From Acidobacteriota bacterium (GTDB lineage Bacteria; Acidobacteriota; Blastocatellia; RBC074), in assembly GCA_016710075.1 (NCBI GenBank), contig JADJLO010000043.1, positions 186,001-250,000 of the forward strand: a stretch of 64,000 bases of DNA, written 5' to 3'. This document shows, one piece after another, positions 18,604 through 27,284 of the stretch (its first letter is position 1; every line of letters begins with the position of its first letter). The notes beneath the pieces were generated by a model, which was given only the letters and a program-made list of their open reading frames with translations, had not been told where the DNA came from and did no database searches. A program made the translations under genes and the position numbers.

Positions 18604-19848
18604 ATGATCAACGAACGTGAAGATAGCCGTGCAGTGCTTCAGGGGGTGCTTGATTTTGCTCAGGGGCAGGTCAGAGCGCTGCTTGAGAAATATCCATCAG
18701 ATTACTATCCGATGTACACAGTTGGGGGCAAATACGGCCACGACCGCAAGAGGTGGACGCACTGGTGTGACGGCTTTTACCCTGGAATGATGTTCATCTT
18801 TGCAGGTGCGACAAAGGATGATTGGTGGCTTGACAGGGCAGTTGCCTATGCGACTCCGCTTGAAGGGCGCCAGTATGACCGGGCAGTGCATGACCTTGGA
18901 TTTCTCTTCTTTTCGACGTATCGGCGATGGTTGGAACTTGGCGTGAATCCCGATCGAATCAGGCCGGTACTTGTTCAGGCCGGAAAGACCATGGCGATGC
19001 GCTTTATGGAAAAGGGGCAGTATCTTCGATCTTTCGTCGAACCGGCATCGCTCTTCATAGACATAATGATGAACGTCGGCACGATCTTTCATGCCGGTTT
19101 GGAGACCGGAGACGAGCATCTGCTCGAGATCGCCCATCGCCATTGCCTGACGACTCGACGGACGCTTGTCCGCGGCGACGGATCGACTTCGCACGAAGCG
19201 ATATTCAATCTCGATACCGGGGAATGCCTCCGGCAGTCGACGCATCAGGGCTACAGAGGGGATTCATGCTGGAGCCGGGGTCTTGCCTGGTCGCTCTACG
19301 GCTTTACACGTTCCTACCAGCAGACCGGGCGAGCCGAGTATCTCGAAACGGCCATGCTCAACGCCGATTATTACCTTGAAAACACGCCGCCGGACGGCGT
19401 CACTCCATGGGATTACGATGCGCCGGAGAGCGGTCCACTGGCCCGCACACAAGTTGACACCTCGGCTTGCGCCATTGCGTCTTCGGGGTTGCTCGATCTT
19501 GCAGACGCTGCGCCCGATCGCACACGTGCGCGTGCCTACCGCGATTTTGCCCTGACTTCGCTGGTTACCCTCGCTCAAAAGTACCTGGGCAGACTCACCA
19601 CGGGCTTTGAGGGCATTTTGAATGGCGGCGTCTATCACATACACAAAAACCTTGGAGTCCACGAAGCGGTCATGTTCGGTGAATACTTCTTTGTCGAAGC
19701 GCTGGACAAGGCTCTGAAAACGTTTCAGACAAAACCGTCGTTGATCAACGTGACGCCGTATTCTGAAGACTCCCTGCCGGCATCGGCTCGTCAATGGCAG
19801 GATGGGCCGACCGAAGAGGACATGTCTGCACCGGAGGCAGGAGTATGA
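18604..19848 (+). CDS. Unsaturated glucuronyl hydrolase, GH88 family
   Basis: An (alpha/alpha)6-barrel enzyme that removes 4,5-unsaturated uronic acid from lyase-cut polysaccharides. The family signature is clear: YTVGGKYG, WTHWCDGFYPGMM, AVHDLGFLF, the SFVEPASLFIDIMMNV block and CWSRGLAWSLYGF. About 414 residues from ATG 18604; ATG 18583 is also possible. No signal peptide is seen, so it probably acts in the cytosol on imported disaccharides. The stop overlaps the start of the SDR (ATGA), implying translational coupling. A complete pathway is not in the window. Confidence 0.88.
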   Translation: MINEREDSRAVLQGVLDFAQGQVRALLEKYPSDYYPMYTVGGKYGHDRKRWTHWCDGFYPGMMFIFAGATKDDWWLDRAVAYATPLEGRQYDRAVHDLGFLFFSTYRRWLELGVNPDRIRPVLVQAGKTMAMRFMEKGQYLRSFVEPASLFIDIMMNVGTIFHAGLETGDEHLLEIAHRHCLTTRRTLVRGDGSTSHEAIFNLDTGECLRQSTHQGYRGDSCWSRGLAWSLYGFTRSYQQTGRAEYLETAMLNADYYLENTPPDGVTPWDYDAPESGPLARTQVDTSACAIASSGLLDLADAAPDRTRARAYRDFALTSLVTLAQKYLGRLTTGFEGILNGGVYHIHKNLGVHEAVMFGEYFFVEALDKALKTFQTKPSLINVTPYSEDSLPASARQWQDGPTEEDMSAPEAGV

Positions 19849-20630
19849 GCAACAGGCCCGTTTCTTTAGTGACAGGCGCCGGTCGGGGTATTGGCCGGGG
19901 CATTGCCGTTGAGCTGGCAAAGCTGGGGCACGCGTTGATCATCAACTACGCCGGCAACGCGGACGCGGCGGAAGAATGTTTGCGGCAAGTTCGCGCGGAG
20001 GGCGGCGACGGAATCACTGTGCGGGCTGATGTTTCCTCGACGGCAGACCGTGAGCATCTGCTCCAGGCCACGCTTGCGGCTTTTGGCCGTATTGATCTGC
20101 TGGTCAATAATGCCGGAGTCGCGCCGGATGTTCGCGCAGACCTGCTCGAAGCGGGTGAGGACTCTTTCGACCGACTCGTCAACATCAATCTGAAAGGGCC
20201 GTATTTTCTGACCCAGCGTATTGCGCGGCAAATGATAAGTCAGGTTCAACGCGGAGATCGGAATGATTTTGGATTGCCTCGCATCGTCACCATCTCGTCC
20301 GTCTCGGCTTACACCGCTTCTGTCAATCGCGGCGATTACTGTGTCGCCAAGGCAGGGCTGGCGATGATGACGAAACTCTTTGCCACCCGGCTGGCGGAAT
20401 TCGGCATCAATGTCTATGAGGTGCGTCCCGGGGTTATCGCCACAGACATGACTGAAGGCGTGAAGGAAAAATACGACCGGCTCATTGAGCAGGGAGCCTG
20501 GCCGATTCGACGCTGGGGTGTGCCGTCCGACATAGGGCGCGCCGTCGCCTCAATTGCGCGCGGCGACTTTCCGTACTCGACCGGTGAAGTGATCAATGTG
20601 GATGGTGGATTCCACCTGCGAACGCTCTAA
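19845..20630 (+). CDS. SDR family oxidoreductase coupled to GH88
   Basis: A 261-residue short-chain dehydrogenase. The start is ATG 19845, overlapping the GH88 stop and behind GGAGGCAGGAG; the upstream in-frame start at 19794 is inside the GH88 gene. Motifs are TGAGRGIG (NAD(P) loop), NNAG, ISSVS (catalytic Ser) and YCVAK (Tyr-x3-Lys). It resembles 3-ketoacyl-ACP-reductase-like SDRs. Coupling to GH88 suggests it reduces the keto-uronate (or its linear form) released by the hydrolase; this is inference from context. Confidence 0.88.
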   Translation: MSNRPVSLVTGAGRGIGRGIAVELAKLGHALIINYAGNADAAEECLRQVRAEGGDGITVRADVSSTADREHLLQATLAAFGRIDLLVNNAGVAPDVRADLLEAGEDSFDRLVNINLKGPYFLTQRIARQMISQVQRGDRNDFGLPRIVTISSVSAYTASVNRGDYCVAKAGLAMMTKLFATRLAEFGINVYEVRPGVIATDMTEGVKEKYDRLIEQGAWPIRRWGVPSDIGRAVASIARGDFPYSTGEVINVDGGFHLRTL

Positions 20631-20680
20631 CTTTGCCTGCTGCCGGTATTCAATACTCACTCAAACATTGACTTGAAAGC

Positions 20681-20916
20681 TGGCGAATTCATCCTTTGGT
20701 AGATTGTCAGAAATTACAGAATCAAAATACGAGCGGGAGCGCAGGCGTCCCGCCTGCTTGTATTGAAATATCTGCACATTCATATCAGATTTGCGTTAAT
20801 CGAATTGACGCAAGGCGTCCCGCCTGCGATCCCGCTCGTATTTCGACCATTCCAAAATATCAATAAAACGGGGAAACACGGAAACAGACTATAAATTCAA
20901 TTCGCCAACAGTATCA
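20681..20916. repeat. Palindromic dispersed repeat, family 1, copy A
   Basis: About 236 bp between two convergent genes (gap 20631-20937, otherwise empty). It matches the element at 48043-48281 on both outer flanks, in the same orientation, but its central 47 bp (20763-20809) are the reverse complement of the copy B core (48130-48176), with one mismatch. The arms around the core are imperfect inverted repeats rich in GCAGGCG/CGCCTGC. The right terminal repeat AATTCGCCAACAGTATCA is intact; the left end is degraded beyond TGGCGAATT. Confidence 0.85.
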
Positions 20917-20937
20917 ATTAATTATTCTGGTTGGTCA

Positions 20938-22468
20938 TCATTTGTTCCTGGTTCTTCCCACAATCGGCTTGAGCAGTTTGTTGATTGCCAGGGTCCAATC
21001 GGCAACGTCTTTGACTGAATCGAGTCGTTCGACCATATCGATTACCTGTTTACGGGTGGCGTCTGTCAGCCGGTCACGCGTGAGCGATGCAAACTTCTCC
21101 ATCCGGCGATCAATCGCTTCAGGCTCGGGCTTTTCCCCGCGGCTGTATTTGAATGGCGCTTCGAGCGTGCGCCCATCACGCAGCACAAGGCGAATGGTGT
21201 ATTCCGATGCCTCGGGAACCTCTTCGTATCCGGCTCGCCCGGCAAGGTCGAGGACGGATTTATCGTGAAGGGCTTCTTCAGTAAAGTCGTAGACCGAGGC
21301 TGAACCACGATGAAGGTAGAGCGATATGGCGAAGTTCATATTCAACTGCGCGCCGACGATGGTGTGTGGCGCTTCAAAATGAAGAATCTTCTGGCCGAAC
21401 GGCCCGTCTTTCGGCCACTCCCTGACGACGATGAATCGTTCGATGTCGCCGGCTTTGATCTTTGAACGTTTGTAGACAGGATCGAGGGCGTCGATGAATG
21501 GTCCGATGGAAGAAGAGCATGATGTAAACTTCGGATAAATATAAAGCGGCCCCTCGAATTTATTGAAGTCTTTTTTCATGGCCTCGTAATCCATCTTGCG
21601 GCCCGTGCCGCGCAGATAGCTCGGCAGCAACCCCGAAGGTCCCTCGACAATGTGGGTCGGCCCTTTCCATCCTTTGGCGGCAAGCAATGCCATTTCGATG
21701 CCGGTTCCGGGCTGCCCGGGCAACGTGGAGCTTCTTGTCTTCGGTTTGATCGAAGTAATACTGGAAAAGTCCGCCGCCGCCGCCGATGCCGAGTCCCATT
21801 GCCGCGAGAGTCTGATCGGCATTGAGCTTCATCAGCTTTGCCGCGGCTGCGGCCGAACCGCCGCCGCCCACCACGCTTGATGGCATGAAGCCCAGGCCCT
21901 GAAGGCGATCGAGTTGCGCGGCCAGTCGCCCGTTGACCGAGTATGCAATCGCAGTCGCCAGTATCAGATCGCGCCCCGTGGCATGCGTGTATTCTGCCAC
22001 AGTCAGTGGCGCAGGCAGGCTCACGCACGAAGCGCGATAGTTACTGCGGAAATCGCTGTCGTCGATTTCGTTGCCGTGAATCAAATAGGCATTGCATGCA
22101 GTCGCGGTCTCGAGCGGCAGTTTTCTGTTTAGTCCCCAGACGGTTGCTTCGGCCGGCCCGCCAATCTTCATCGGCCGTTCCAAATAGGTCAGAGAATCTT
22201 TGAGCGTTGATGTATGCGCGATCACGCCGATGTTGTCGAGAATGCAGAGCTTGCTGCGTCTGATGACATCAGATGAAAGGTCTTCATAACGCGCCTTCAC
22301 AATCGCATCGGCCCAGACGGACGTGACGCTTGGTGTGCTCGTTTCAGCCTCTTTGAGAATCGCCGAATCCAGGATTGCCGCAAATATTCCATTTTTGGCC
22401 AGCCCGCCTCCTATCGCCGCACCGAATAGGGATCCAGACCCACGCAAGAGATCACGTCTGGTTATCAT
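20938..22468 (-). CDS. MmgE/PrpD family protein with Tat signal (one frameshift)
   Basis: ATG 22468 follows GAGGTGAAAGG and begins a twin-arginine signal (ITRRDLLRGSG, then a Gly/Ala-rich hydrophobic stretch). The body is MmgE/PrpD (2-methylcitrate dehydratase/aconitate-decarboxylase fold): NAYLIHGNEIDDSD, GRDLILATAIAYSVNGRL and a C-terminal small domain. The frame changes near 21705-21706, where one base too many separates LHVARAA from RTGIEMALLAAKGW. Corrected length is about 510 residues. It is the last gene of a minus-strand operon after the M28-like and amidohydrolase genes, both also with Tat-type leaders. Family enzymes are usually cytosolic, so export would be unusual. The substrate is unknown. 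Confidence 0.82.
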
Positions 22469-22542
22469 CCTTTCACCTCTCAATTCTGTTTCGTTTTCGA
22501 CTTAAAACCGGTAAATGGCAATGACGCTATTAAAAGTCGTCT

Positions 22543-23751
22543 TTAATTTTTCAAGCCAAGAAATTTGAGCGTATTTCGCGAAAAGAACATTGTCAGTTCC
22601 TCTTCGGTAAATCTGATTTCTTTCTTGTCGACGTGTTTAAGGATGAATTCTATCCACTCCTTCTCCGTGTACATCCATTCGAAGATAGGGAAGTCGCTGC
22701 CGAACATGATTCTGCTTCGAGCGGGGCCGTCGAATGCACGTCGCAGATAATCAAGATAACGATGAATCCCTTTCTGATCTGCCACCTGCCAGTCGTCTAC
22801 ATCGAGCCAGAGGTTCTCATGCCTTTCAGCGAGCTGAAGCATTCGATCGTATGCGGTAACAGTTTTGCCGTTCTGTTCCACCGGCGGCACGCGGATGCCG
22901 GCTCCACCAGCGCAGATTTTCAGTTTCGGGAAGTCGCGCAGAATGTCTTCGTAGAGGGCTGGATCGCTGAATCCACGATCCATCGTTGCATCAATCATCA
23001 CTGGTGTGCCGAACTCGAGCGCTTTTTCAAAAAACGGGTAACACAATTCGCGGTTATTAAGCTTTGTCTGCCAGAGTGTGCCAACCAGTTCACCGAAACC
23101 CTTAAAACCGTATTGCGTCACCGCTTTTTCAAAAAATTTGACGCCATCTTTTCCACGCCGGACATCAATCCCTGCGAAGGGTACAAAGCGCCCGGGATAT
23201 TTCTTACAGAGTTCGGCCGTGGCTGCCAGCATCGGTTCGACCTGAGAGCCATCAGGATCACCGGCAACGCCGATTGCCGCCAGCGGGCGTGAATAATCAA
23301 GAAAGAGTAAGATCGATGTATCAATGCCCGCTTCATCCATTTCGCGCAGATAACGTTCAGCATTGTCTTCAAATGTGCCGCGCGAAGCGTTGCGGCGGGT
23401 ATGTATATATTTGCGAATGTAAAAATCTTCCTGCTCCTTTGAGTCGTACTCCAGAATGCCGTACTTGAATCGAGACCAGTAGGCAATGGCTTCCTTGCGA
23501 TCCTGTTCTGAGAGAGGCATCTGAGGGTCAAAGGGTTTTGCTTCCGCTTTAGCGAGGTTCGGAGCGAGGGTGCGTGGGAGGCCGGTGAGATGCACATGAG
23601 CATTGAAAGTACGGCTTTTGATGCGCTTCTTCAGAAAGCCGTTTCGCGGTGGTTGAGCGAGTGAAGATAAAGTGCTGCCATACATCATCAGTGCACCCAG
23701 TCCTCCTGCCGTCAGTGAGAGTGCCTCTCGACGCGAAAATGTTTTTGTCAT
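22543..23751 (-). CDS. Amidohydrolase-2 family protein with Tat signal
   Basis: A 402-residue TIM-barrel protein. Its leader FSRREALSLTAGGLGALM is a twin-arginine signal. The metal-binding HxH is present as NAHVHLTG; later conserved elements are FAGIDVRRG, MIDATMD, KICAGGAG and the terminal MFGSDFP with the catalytic Asp. The family includes decarboxylases such as those for resorcylate and aminocarboxymuconate, and hydrolases. The start overlaps the stop of the upstream M28-like gene by 4 nt (ATGA), so they are translationally coupled, and MmgE/PrpD follows 74 bp later. Confidence 0.87.
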   Translation of the reverse strand: MTKTFSRREALSLTAGGLGALMMYGSTLSSLAQPPRNGFLKKRIKSRTFNAHVHLTGLPRTLAPNLAKAEAKPFDPQMPLSEQDRKEAIAYWSRFKYGILEYDSKEQEDFYIRKYIHTRRNASRGTFEDNAERYLREMDEAGIDTSILLFLDYSRPLAAIGVAGDPDGSQVEPMLAATAELCKKYPGRFVPFAGIDVRRGKDGVKFFEKAVTQYGFKGFGELVGTLWQTKLNNRELCYPFFEKALEFGTPVMIDATMDRGFSDPALYEDILRDFPKLKICAGGAGIRVPPVEQNGKTVTAYDRMLQLAERHENLWLDVDDWQVADQKGIHRYLDYLRRAFDGPARSRIMFGSDFPIFEWMYTEKEWIEFILKHVDKKEIRFTEEELTMFFSRNTLKFLGLKN

Positions 23752-25127
23752 TTGTTCTCTCCTTTGACAACTCCCGCTTCAATTGCAGCCAGCGCTTTGA
23801 CCAGCGCATGGCCCACAGGTTCAAGCAACCCAGGGCTTGTGATGCGTTCTGGAACATCACCGGGCATATGGTGAAAAACGCTGCCGCCGGCGAAGCCGAA
23901 ATAGCGATAGCCACGTTGAGCCATTGCCACCATCTCTCCGCCGGGCCGATCCGCAACGATGGGCTTTAAATCGGGCAATCCGGCAAAAGCATCGGCGAGC
24001 ACCGGCTCGAAGTCAGCGGAACTGAAGAGCCTCCTTGCTCGTGAAGCAGTTTCTGCTTTCTCGAGCCCCTGCTCGGTCTTCTTGTAATCGTTGGTGGCGA
24101 TGCCGGCTCCCAGATGCAGCCAGCCTCGCACCTCACCGGGCTGCGGCGCGATGTGGTCGATGAAATGCCGGATGCCGACGCCGTTCAATTCGTGCCCTGA
24201 TGAGGCGACGAACAACCAGCTCATATCTGATTTGCGAGCCGCTGCCCAGCGCGCCAGCCCCAACCACAGAGCTATACCGGGACCGCGCTCGCCGGCGCAT
24301 TGAAACCATCCGCTGCTCGGCGTTGAAACAATCATCAGGTTTTTTCCGCGCTTCAACCTGCCAATTGTTTCGAACGCCTCTGCTTTTTCATTGTAGGTCC
24401 CGTCAATCTGCACGGACGCTTGTGCGCCAGTCCTGGCGACAGTATCGAGCATCGACTCATCGCTTTGTCCGACTGTCAGAATCGGCAACGGCCATTTATC
24501 AGGTCCGGCCATCGCATTGAGCGCAACGATCTCGCCTGTCGGGGAAAGTGTCACTGCGACAATCGCCGCCACGCCTGTTTGCACAACCGGACCAATGATT
24601 TTGTGGACAGATGAATTTGGAATGATGGACGCCCCTGCAACAGGCGGGATTTTTACCAACGCTATTCTGCCTTTGAGAGATCCAGACGGCTCGTTGCCTG
24701 TGATGGCTACCAGTGGCCCGGTTACAGGATTCGCTCCAGTCGTCTGCGGCCACCAGAGCGGGAAGGAATTTACCGGTTTACCGTTGATGATCAGGGCACT
24801 GGTTTTCAGGTAAAACTGTTGCAGCGTGAACGGCTCAAGCTTTGCCTCGAAGCCCACACGGCGGAGTTCATCAGCAAGCCAGCGTGAAGTTTCGATATCC
24901 GCGGTTGTCGCTGTGCGGTGATCGCCGAATTTGCAGTAAGTGACAACATCCTGATAAAGCCTCTGACCCGAGAGATAATCAGTGGAATCATAGATGCTGT
25001 TCGCAATGTTGACGGCTGCTTCACCACCGATCAACGCCAGAGGAATACATGCTCCTGCGTTTCGCAGCAATTCACGCCGTCCGTATAATCGCGTGATCTG
25101 CGTCGGATGTTGATTTCCCTTAATCAT
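23748..25127 (-). CDS. M28-like protein with Tat signal and altered metal motif
   Basis: A 459-residue protein starting with a twin-arginine type leader (YGRRELLRNAG). The fold resembles peptidase M28, with a PA-type insert (about residues 120-230) and the block VASSGHELNGVGIRHFID, where the acid/metal Glu follows His. The usual first metal motif HxDS is replaced by VSTPSSGWFQCAGERGPG, so two canonical ligands are missing. The same altered motif is found in the paralogue at 57419-58655, arguing that it is a family trait rather than damage. First gene of the operon M28-like, amidohydrolase, MmgE/PrpD. Catalysis by the classical di-zinc mechanism seems unlikely. Confidence 0.75.
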   Translation of the reverse strand: MIKGNQHPTQITRLYGRRELLRNAGACIPLALIGGEAAVNIANSIYDSTDYLSGQRLYQDVVTYCKFGDHRTATTADIETSRWLADELRRVGFEAKLEPFTLQQFYLKTSALIINGKPVNSFPLWWPQTTGANPVTGPLVAITGNEPSGSLKGRIALVKIPPVAGASIIPNSSVHKIIGPVVQTGVAAIVAVTLSPTGEIVALNAMAGPDKWPLPILTVGQSDESMLDTVARTGAQASVQIDGTYNEKAEAFETIGRLKRGKNLMIVSTPSSGWFQCAGERGPGIALWLGLARWAAARKSDMSWLFVASSGHELNGVGIRHFIDHIAPQPGEVRGWLHLGAGIATNDYKKTEQGLEKAETASRARRLFSSADFEPVLADAFAGLPDLKPIVADRPGGEMVAMAQRGYRYFGFAGGSVFHHMPGDVPERITSPGLLEPVGHALVKALAAIEAGVVKGENK

Positions 25128-25157
25128 AATACATTCACTCTTGGGTTATACTTCCTG

Positions 25158-25204
25158 TTGACAGAAAACTGCATGAATCATTATTTTACCGACTGGTTGG
25201 TTGG
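25158..25204 (+). promoter_or_regulatory. Promoter with TetR-type operator (site 2) between the M28-like operon and cbiM
   Basis: TTGACA (25158-25163), an 18-bp spacer and TATTTT (25182-25187) are followed immediately by ACCGACTGGTTGG (25188-25200). The promoter faces cbiM with a leader of about 165 nt. The palindrome is also about 60 bp upstream of the divergent M28-like operon, so either or both could be regulated. Confidence 0.6.
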
Positions 25205-25359
25205 ACATGATTTTAGTCTTATTTTTGTCGATCACAAGATTATCGGTCCTCAAATGCGGAAACTTTAAACTTTTCGCAAATGGGGGAGCTAGGATTATCG
25301 TTGTGACTTGCAGTCGGCTATTATTTGAAGCAGGAAAATAAATATTTTCGAACTTAAAC

Positions 25360-26442
25360 ATGCATATTCCTGATGGATATCTCAGCCCTGCGACGTGTGC
25401 CGCGCTTTATGCGTGTGCCGCTCCATTCTGGTACCTTTCGCTCCAGAGAATTAAGCGAATGCTACATACTCGAATGGTGCCGATGCTGTCACTCTTCGCC
25501 GCGTTTTCATTTGTCGTCATGATGTTCAATCTACCGTTGCCTGGAGGAACAACAGGGCATGCGGTCGGTGTCGGGATCGCCTCGATAGTGCTTGGACCCT
25601 GGGCGGCGATGCTGGCAATCTCGATGGCGCTGCTGATTCAGGCATTTTTCTTTGGCGATGGCGGGATCATGGCCTTGGGAGCCAATTGTTTCAACATAGC
25701 GGTTGTCGGTTCTCTGGTCGCATCCCTCGTTTATCGAGTGATTGGAGGTCGTTCGTCGCTCGATTCGAGAAGGCGGTTGATTGCCGCGGCCCTCAGTGGA
25801 TATGCCGCAATCAATATATCCGCTCTGTTGACAGCGATTGAGTTCGGCATCCAGCCGATGCTTTATCGCGATGCCGCGGGAACTCCGCTTTATGCGCCTT
25901 ACCCGCTTGGCATCGCGATTCCAGCGATGATGATCGGGCACCTGACCTTCGCCGGGATTGCCGAGGCGATCGTTTCTGCGGGGGTTGTGTCCTATCTGCA
26001 ACGCAGCGATTTATCGTTGCTCAAACTGACTGCGCCTGATGCGGCAGCAAGCGAAAACGGAGTTGATCTGGTTGTGCCGGTAAACGGCTGGCGCTCAACG
26101 CGTTCATTGTGGATCGGCCTGGCGGCATTAATGATTATGACACCTCTTGGATTGCTGGCTACGGGAGCGGCCTGGGGTGAATGGGGTCCTGAGGATTTCA
26201 ACAATCCCGAGATTCGAGACCAGATCACACGGTCTTCGCTGAACCAGGCAGCCCCTGAAATGGCGCCGAGAGGAATGCAGCGACTGGCGACAGTCTGGAC
26301 CGCACCCATGCCCGATTACGCACCGCCATTTCTGCGCAGCGAAACCTTCGGTTACATCATGTCGGCAATGTTCGGAGTTGGTTTGATCATCCTTTCATTT
26401 TTGCTCATCGGCCGGTTGATGCAGAGGAGGCAGGGAACCTGA
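25360..26442 (+). CDS. cbiM: Energy-coupling factor Ni/Co transporter S component, CbiM with fused C-terminal domain
   Basis: A 360-residue membrane protein beginning MHIPDGYLS; the first residues, including His2, form the metal site in CbiM/NikM. About seven helices carry LPLPGGTTGHAVGV, FFFGDGGIMALGANCFNIA and a final CbiN/PDGLE-like part with a periplasmic loop and one last helix. It captures nickel or cobalt for the ECF module CbiQ-CbiO encoded next. A hydrogenase gene elsewhere in the window makes nickel a reasonable guess. The ribosome-binding site is weak, and an operator-bearing promoter lies 170 bp upstream. Confidence 0.92.
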   Translation: MHIPDGYLSPATCAALYACAAPFWYLSLQRIKRMLHTRMVPMLSLFAAFSFVVMMFNLPLPGGTTGHAVGVGIASIVLGPWAAMLAISMALLIQAFFFGDGGIMALGANCFNIAVVGSLVASLVYRVIGGRSSLDSRRRLIAAALSGYAAINISALLTAIEFGIQPMLYRDAAGTPLYAPYPLGIAIPAMMIGHLTFAGIAEAIVSAGVVSYLQRSDLSLLKLTAPDAAASENGVDLVVPVNGWRSTRSLWIGLAALMIMTPLGLLATGAAWGEWGPEDFNNPEIRDQITRSSLNQAAPEMAPRGMQRLATVWTAPMPDYAPPFLRSETFGYIMSAMFGVGLIILSFLLIGRLMQRRQGT

Positions 26443-27278
26443 GCAGCTTCTTCACCGGTTTCAGACGCAGAAGGGTTGTCGGGCACACCATTTCTGAGAT
26501 GCTCGGCGCGATGGAGTACGCGCTGACGGCTGATGATCTGGCGCGCGTCGACGGGTTGCTGCAGCGGCTCGACCCGCGAGTCAAAATTGTGGGATTGTTC
26601 TCGTTGATCATCGCAGCATCGTTGTCACGAAAGCTGGAAATCATCGGAGGGATTTTTCTTGTTGCCCTGGTCCTGGCCATTTTGTCCCGGATTCCCTTGC
26701 TCATTCTGGCGAAGCGTGGATGGATCACGGCTTTGCTCTTCACCGGCTTCATCGCGTTGCCTTCCATTTTTATCACGCCGGGAAACGTTATCTATCGCCT
26801 GCCGCTACTGGACTGGGCGGTCACTGCGCAGGGATTGACCAGCGCCACATTTTTGATCGGGCGAGTCGAAACATCCGTCACTCTTTCGCTGCTGCTGGTT
26901 CTGTGCACTCCGTGGACAACAGTTCTCAAGGCGCTGAGAGTTCTCTGCGTCCCCGCCGTGTTCATCGTGATACTGGAAATGACATATCGATATATCTTCC
27001 TGCTGCTGCAGAAAAGCAGGGAAATGCTTGAAGCCAGGCAGAGCCGGATGGTGGGGGAATTGGACTCTCGTCAAAGCCGGCGATTGGCAGTGGCCGGAAT
27101 CACCGTCCTCCTTGGCAAAACTTTCGAACTGAGCAGTGAAGTCTATCTTGCGATGTTGTCTCGCGGATTTCGCGGAGATGTCGATACCCTCGATGAATTC
27201 AGCATGACCGGTCGTGACTGGGCCGGGATCCTGTTTTTACCCGGACTGGCTGCACTGGCAATTTACCTCGGCAGATGA
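26439..27278 (+). CDS. cbiQ: ECF transporter transmembrane protein CbiQ, probable CTG start
   Basis: The frame is open back to the CbiM stop. The N-terminus SFFTGFRRRRVVGHTISEML looks genuine, yet the first ATG in frame is at 26499. A perfect AGGAGG (26425-26430) lies 8 nt before CTG 26439, which overlaps the CbiM stop (CTGA), exactly where ATGA is usually seen. A CTG start giving 279 residues is therefore proposed; ATG 26499 would give 259. The protein is the ECF T component: RLDPRVKIVGLF near the start, several helices, and the coupling motifs ESRQSR- and SRGFRGD-like before the last helix. Confidence 0.88.
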   Translation: MSSFFTGFRRRRVVGHTISEMLGAMEYALTADDLARVDGLLQRLDPRVKIVGLFSLIIAASLSRKLEIIGGIFLVALVLAILSRIPLLILAKRGWITALLFTGFIALPSIFITPGNVIYRLPLLDWAVTAQGLTSATFLIGRVETSVTLSLLLVLCTPWTTVLKALRVLCVPAVFIVILEMTYRYIFLLLQKSREMLEARQSRMVGELDSRQSRRLAVAGITVLLGKTFELSSEVYLAMLSRGFRGDVDTLDEFSMTGRDWAGILFLPGLAALAIYLGR

Positions 27279-27284
27279 TCACTT

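Noticed and set aside
25205..25359. Riboswitch in the cbiM leader
   Set aside because: The leader has a short GCGGAAA/TTTTCGC stem-loop but none of the conserved cobalamin or NiCo riboswitch boxes I know.
25146..25361. 71-codon minus-strand ORF between the M28-like operon and cbiM
   Set aside because: No ribosome-binding site, composition like non-coding AT-rich DNA, and it covers the promoter and operator.
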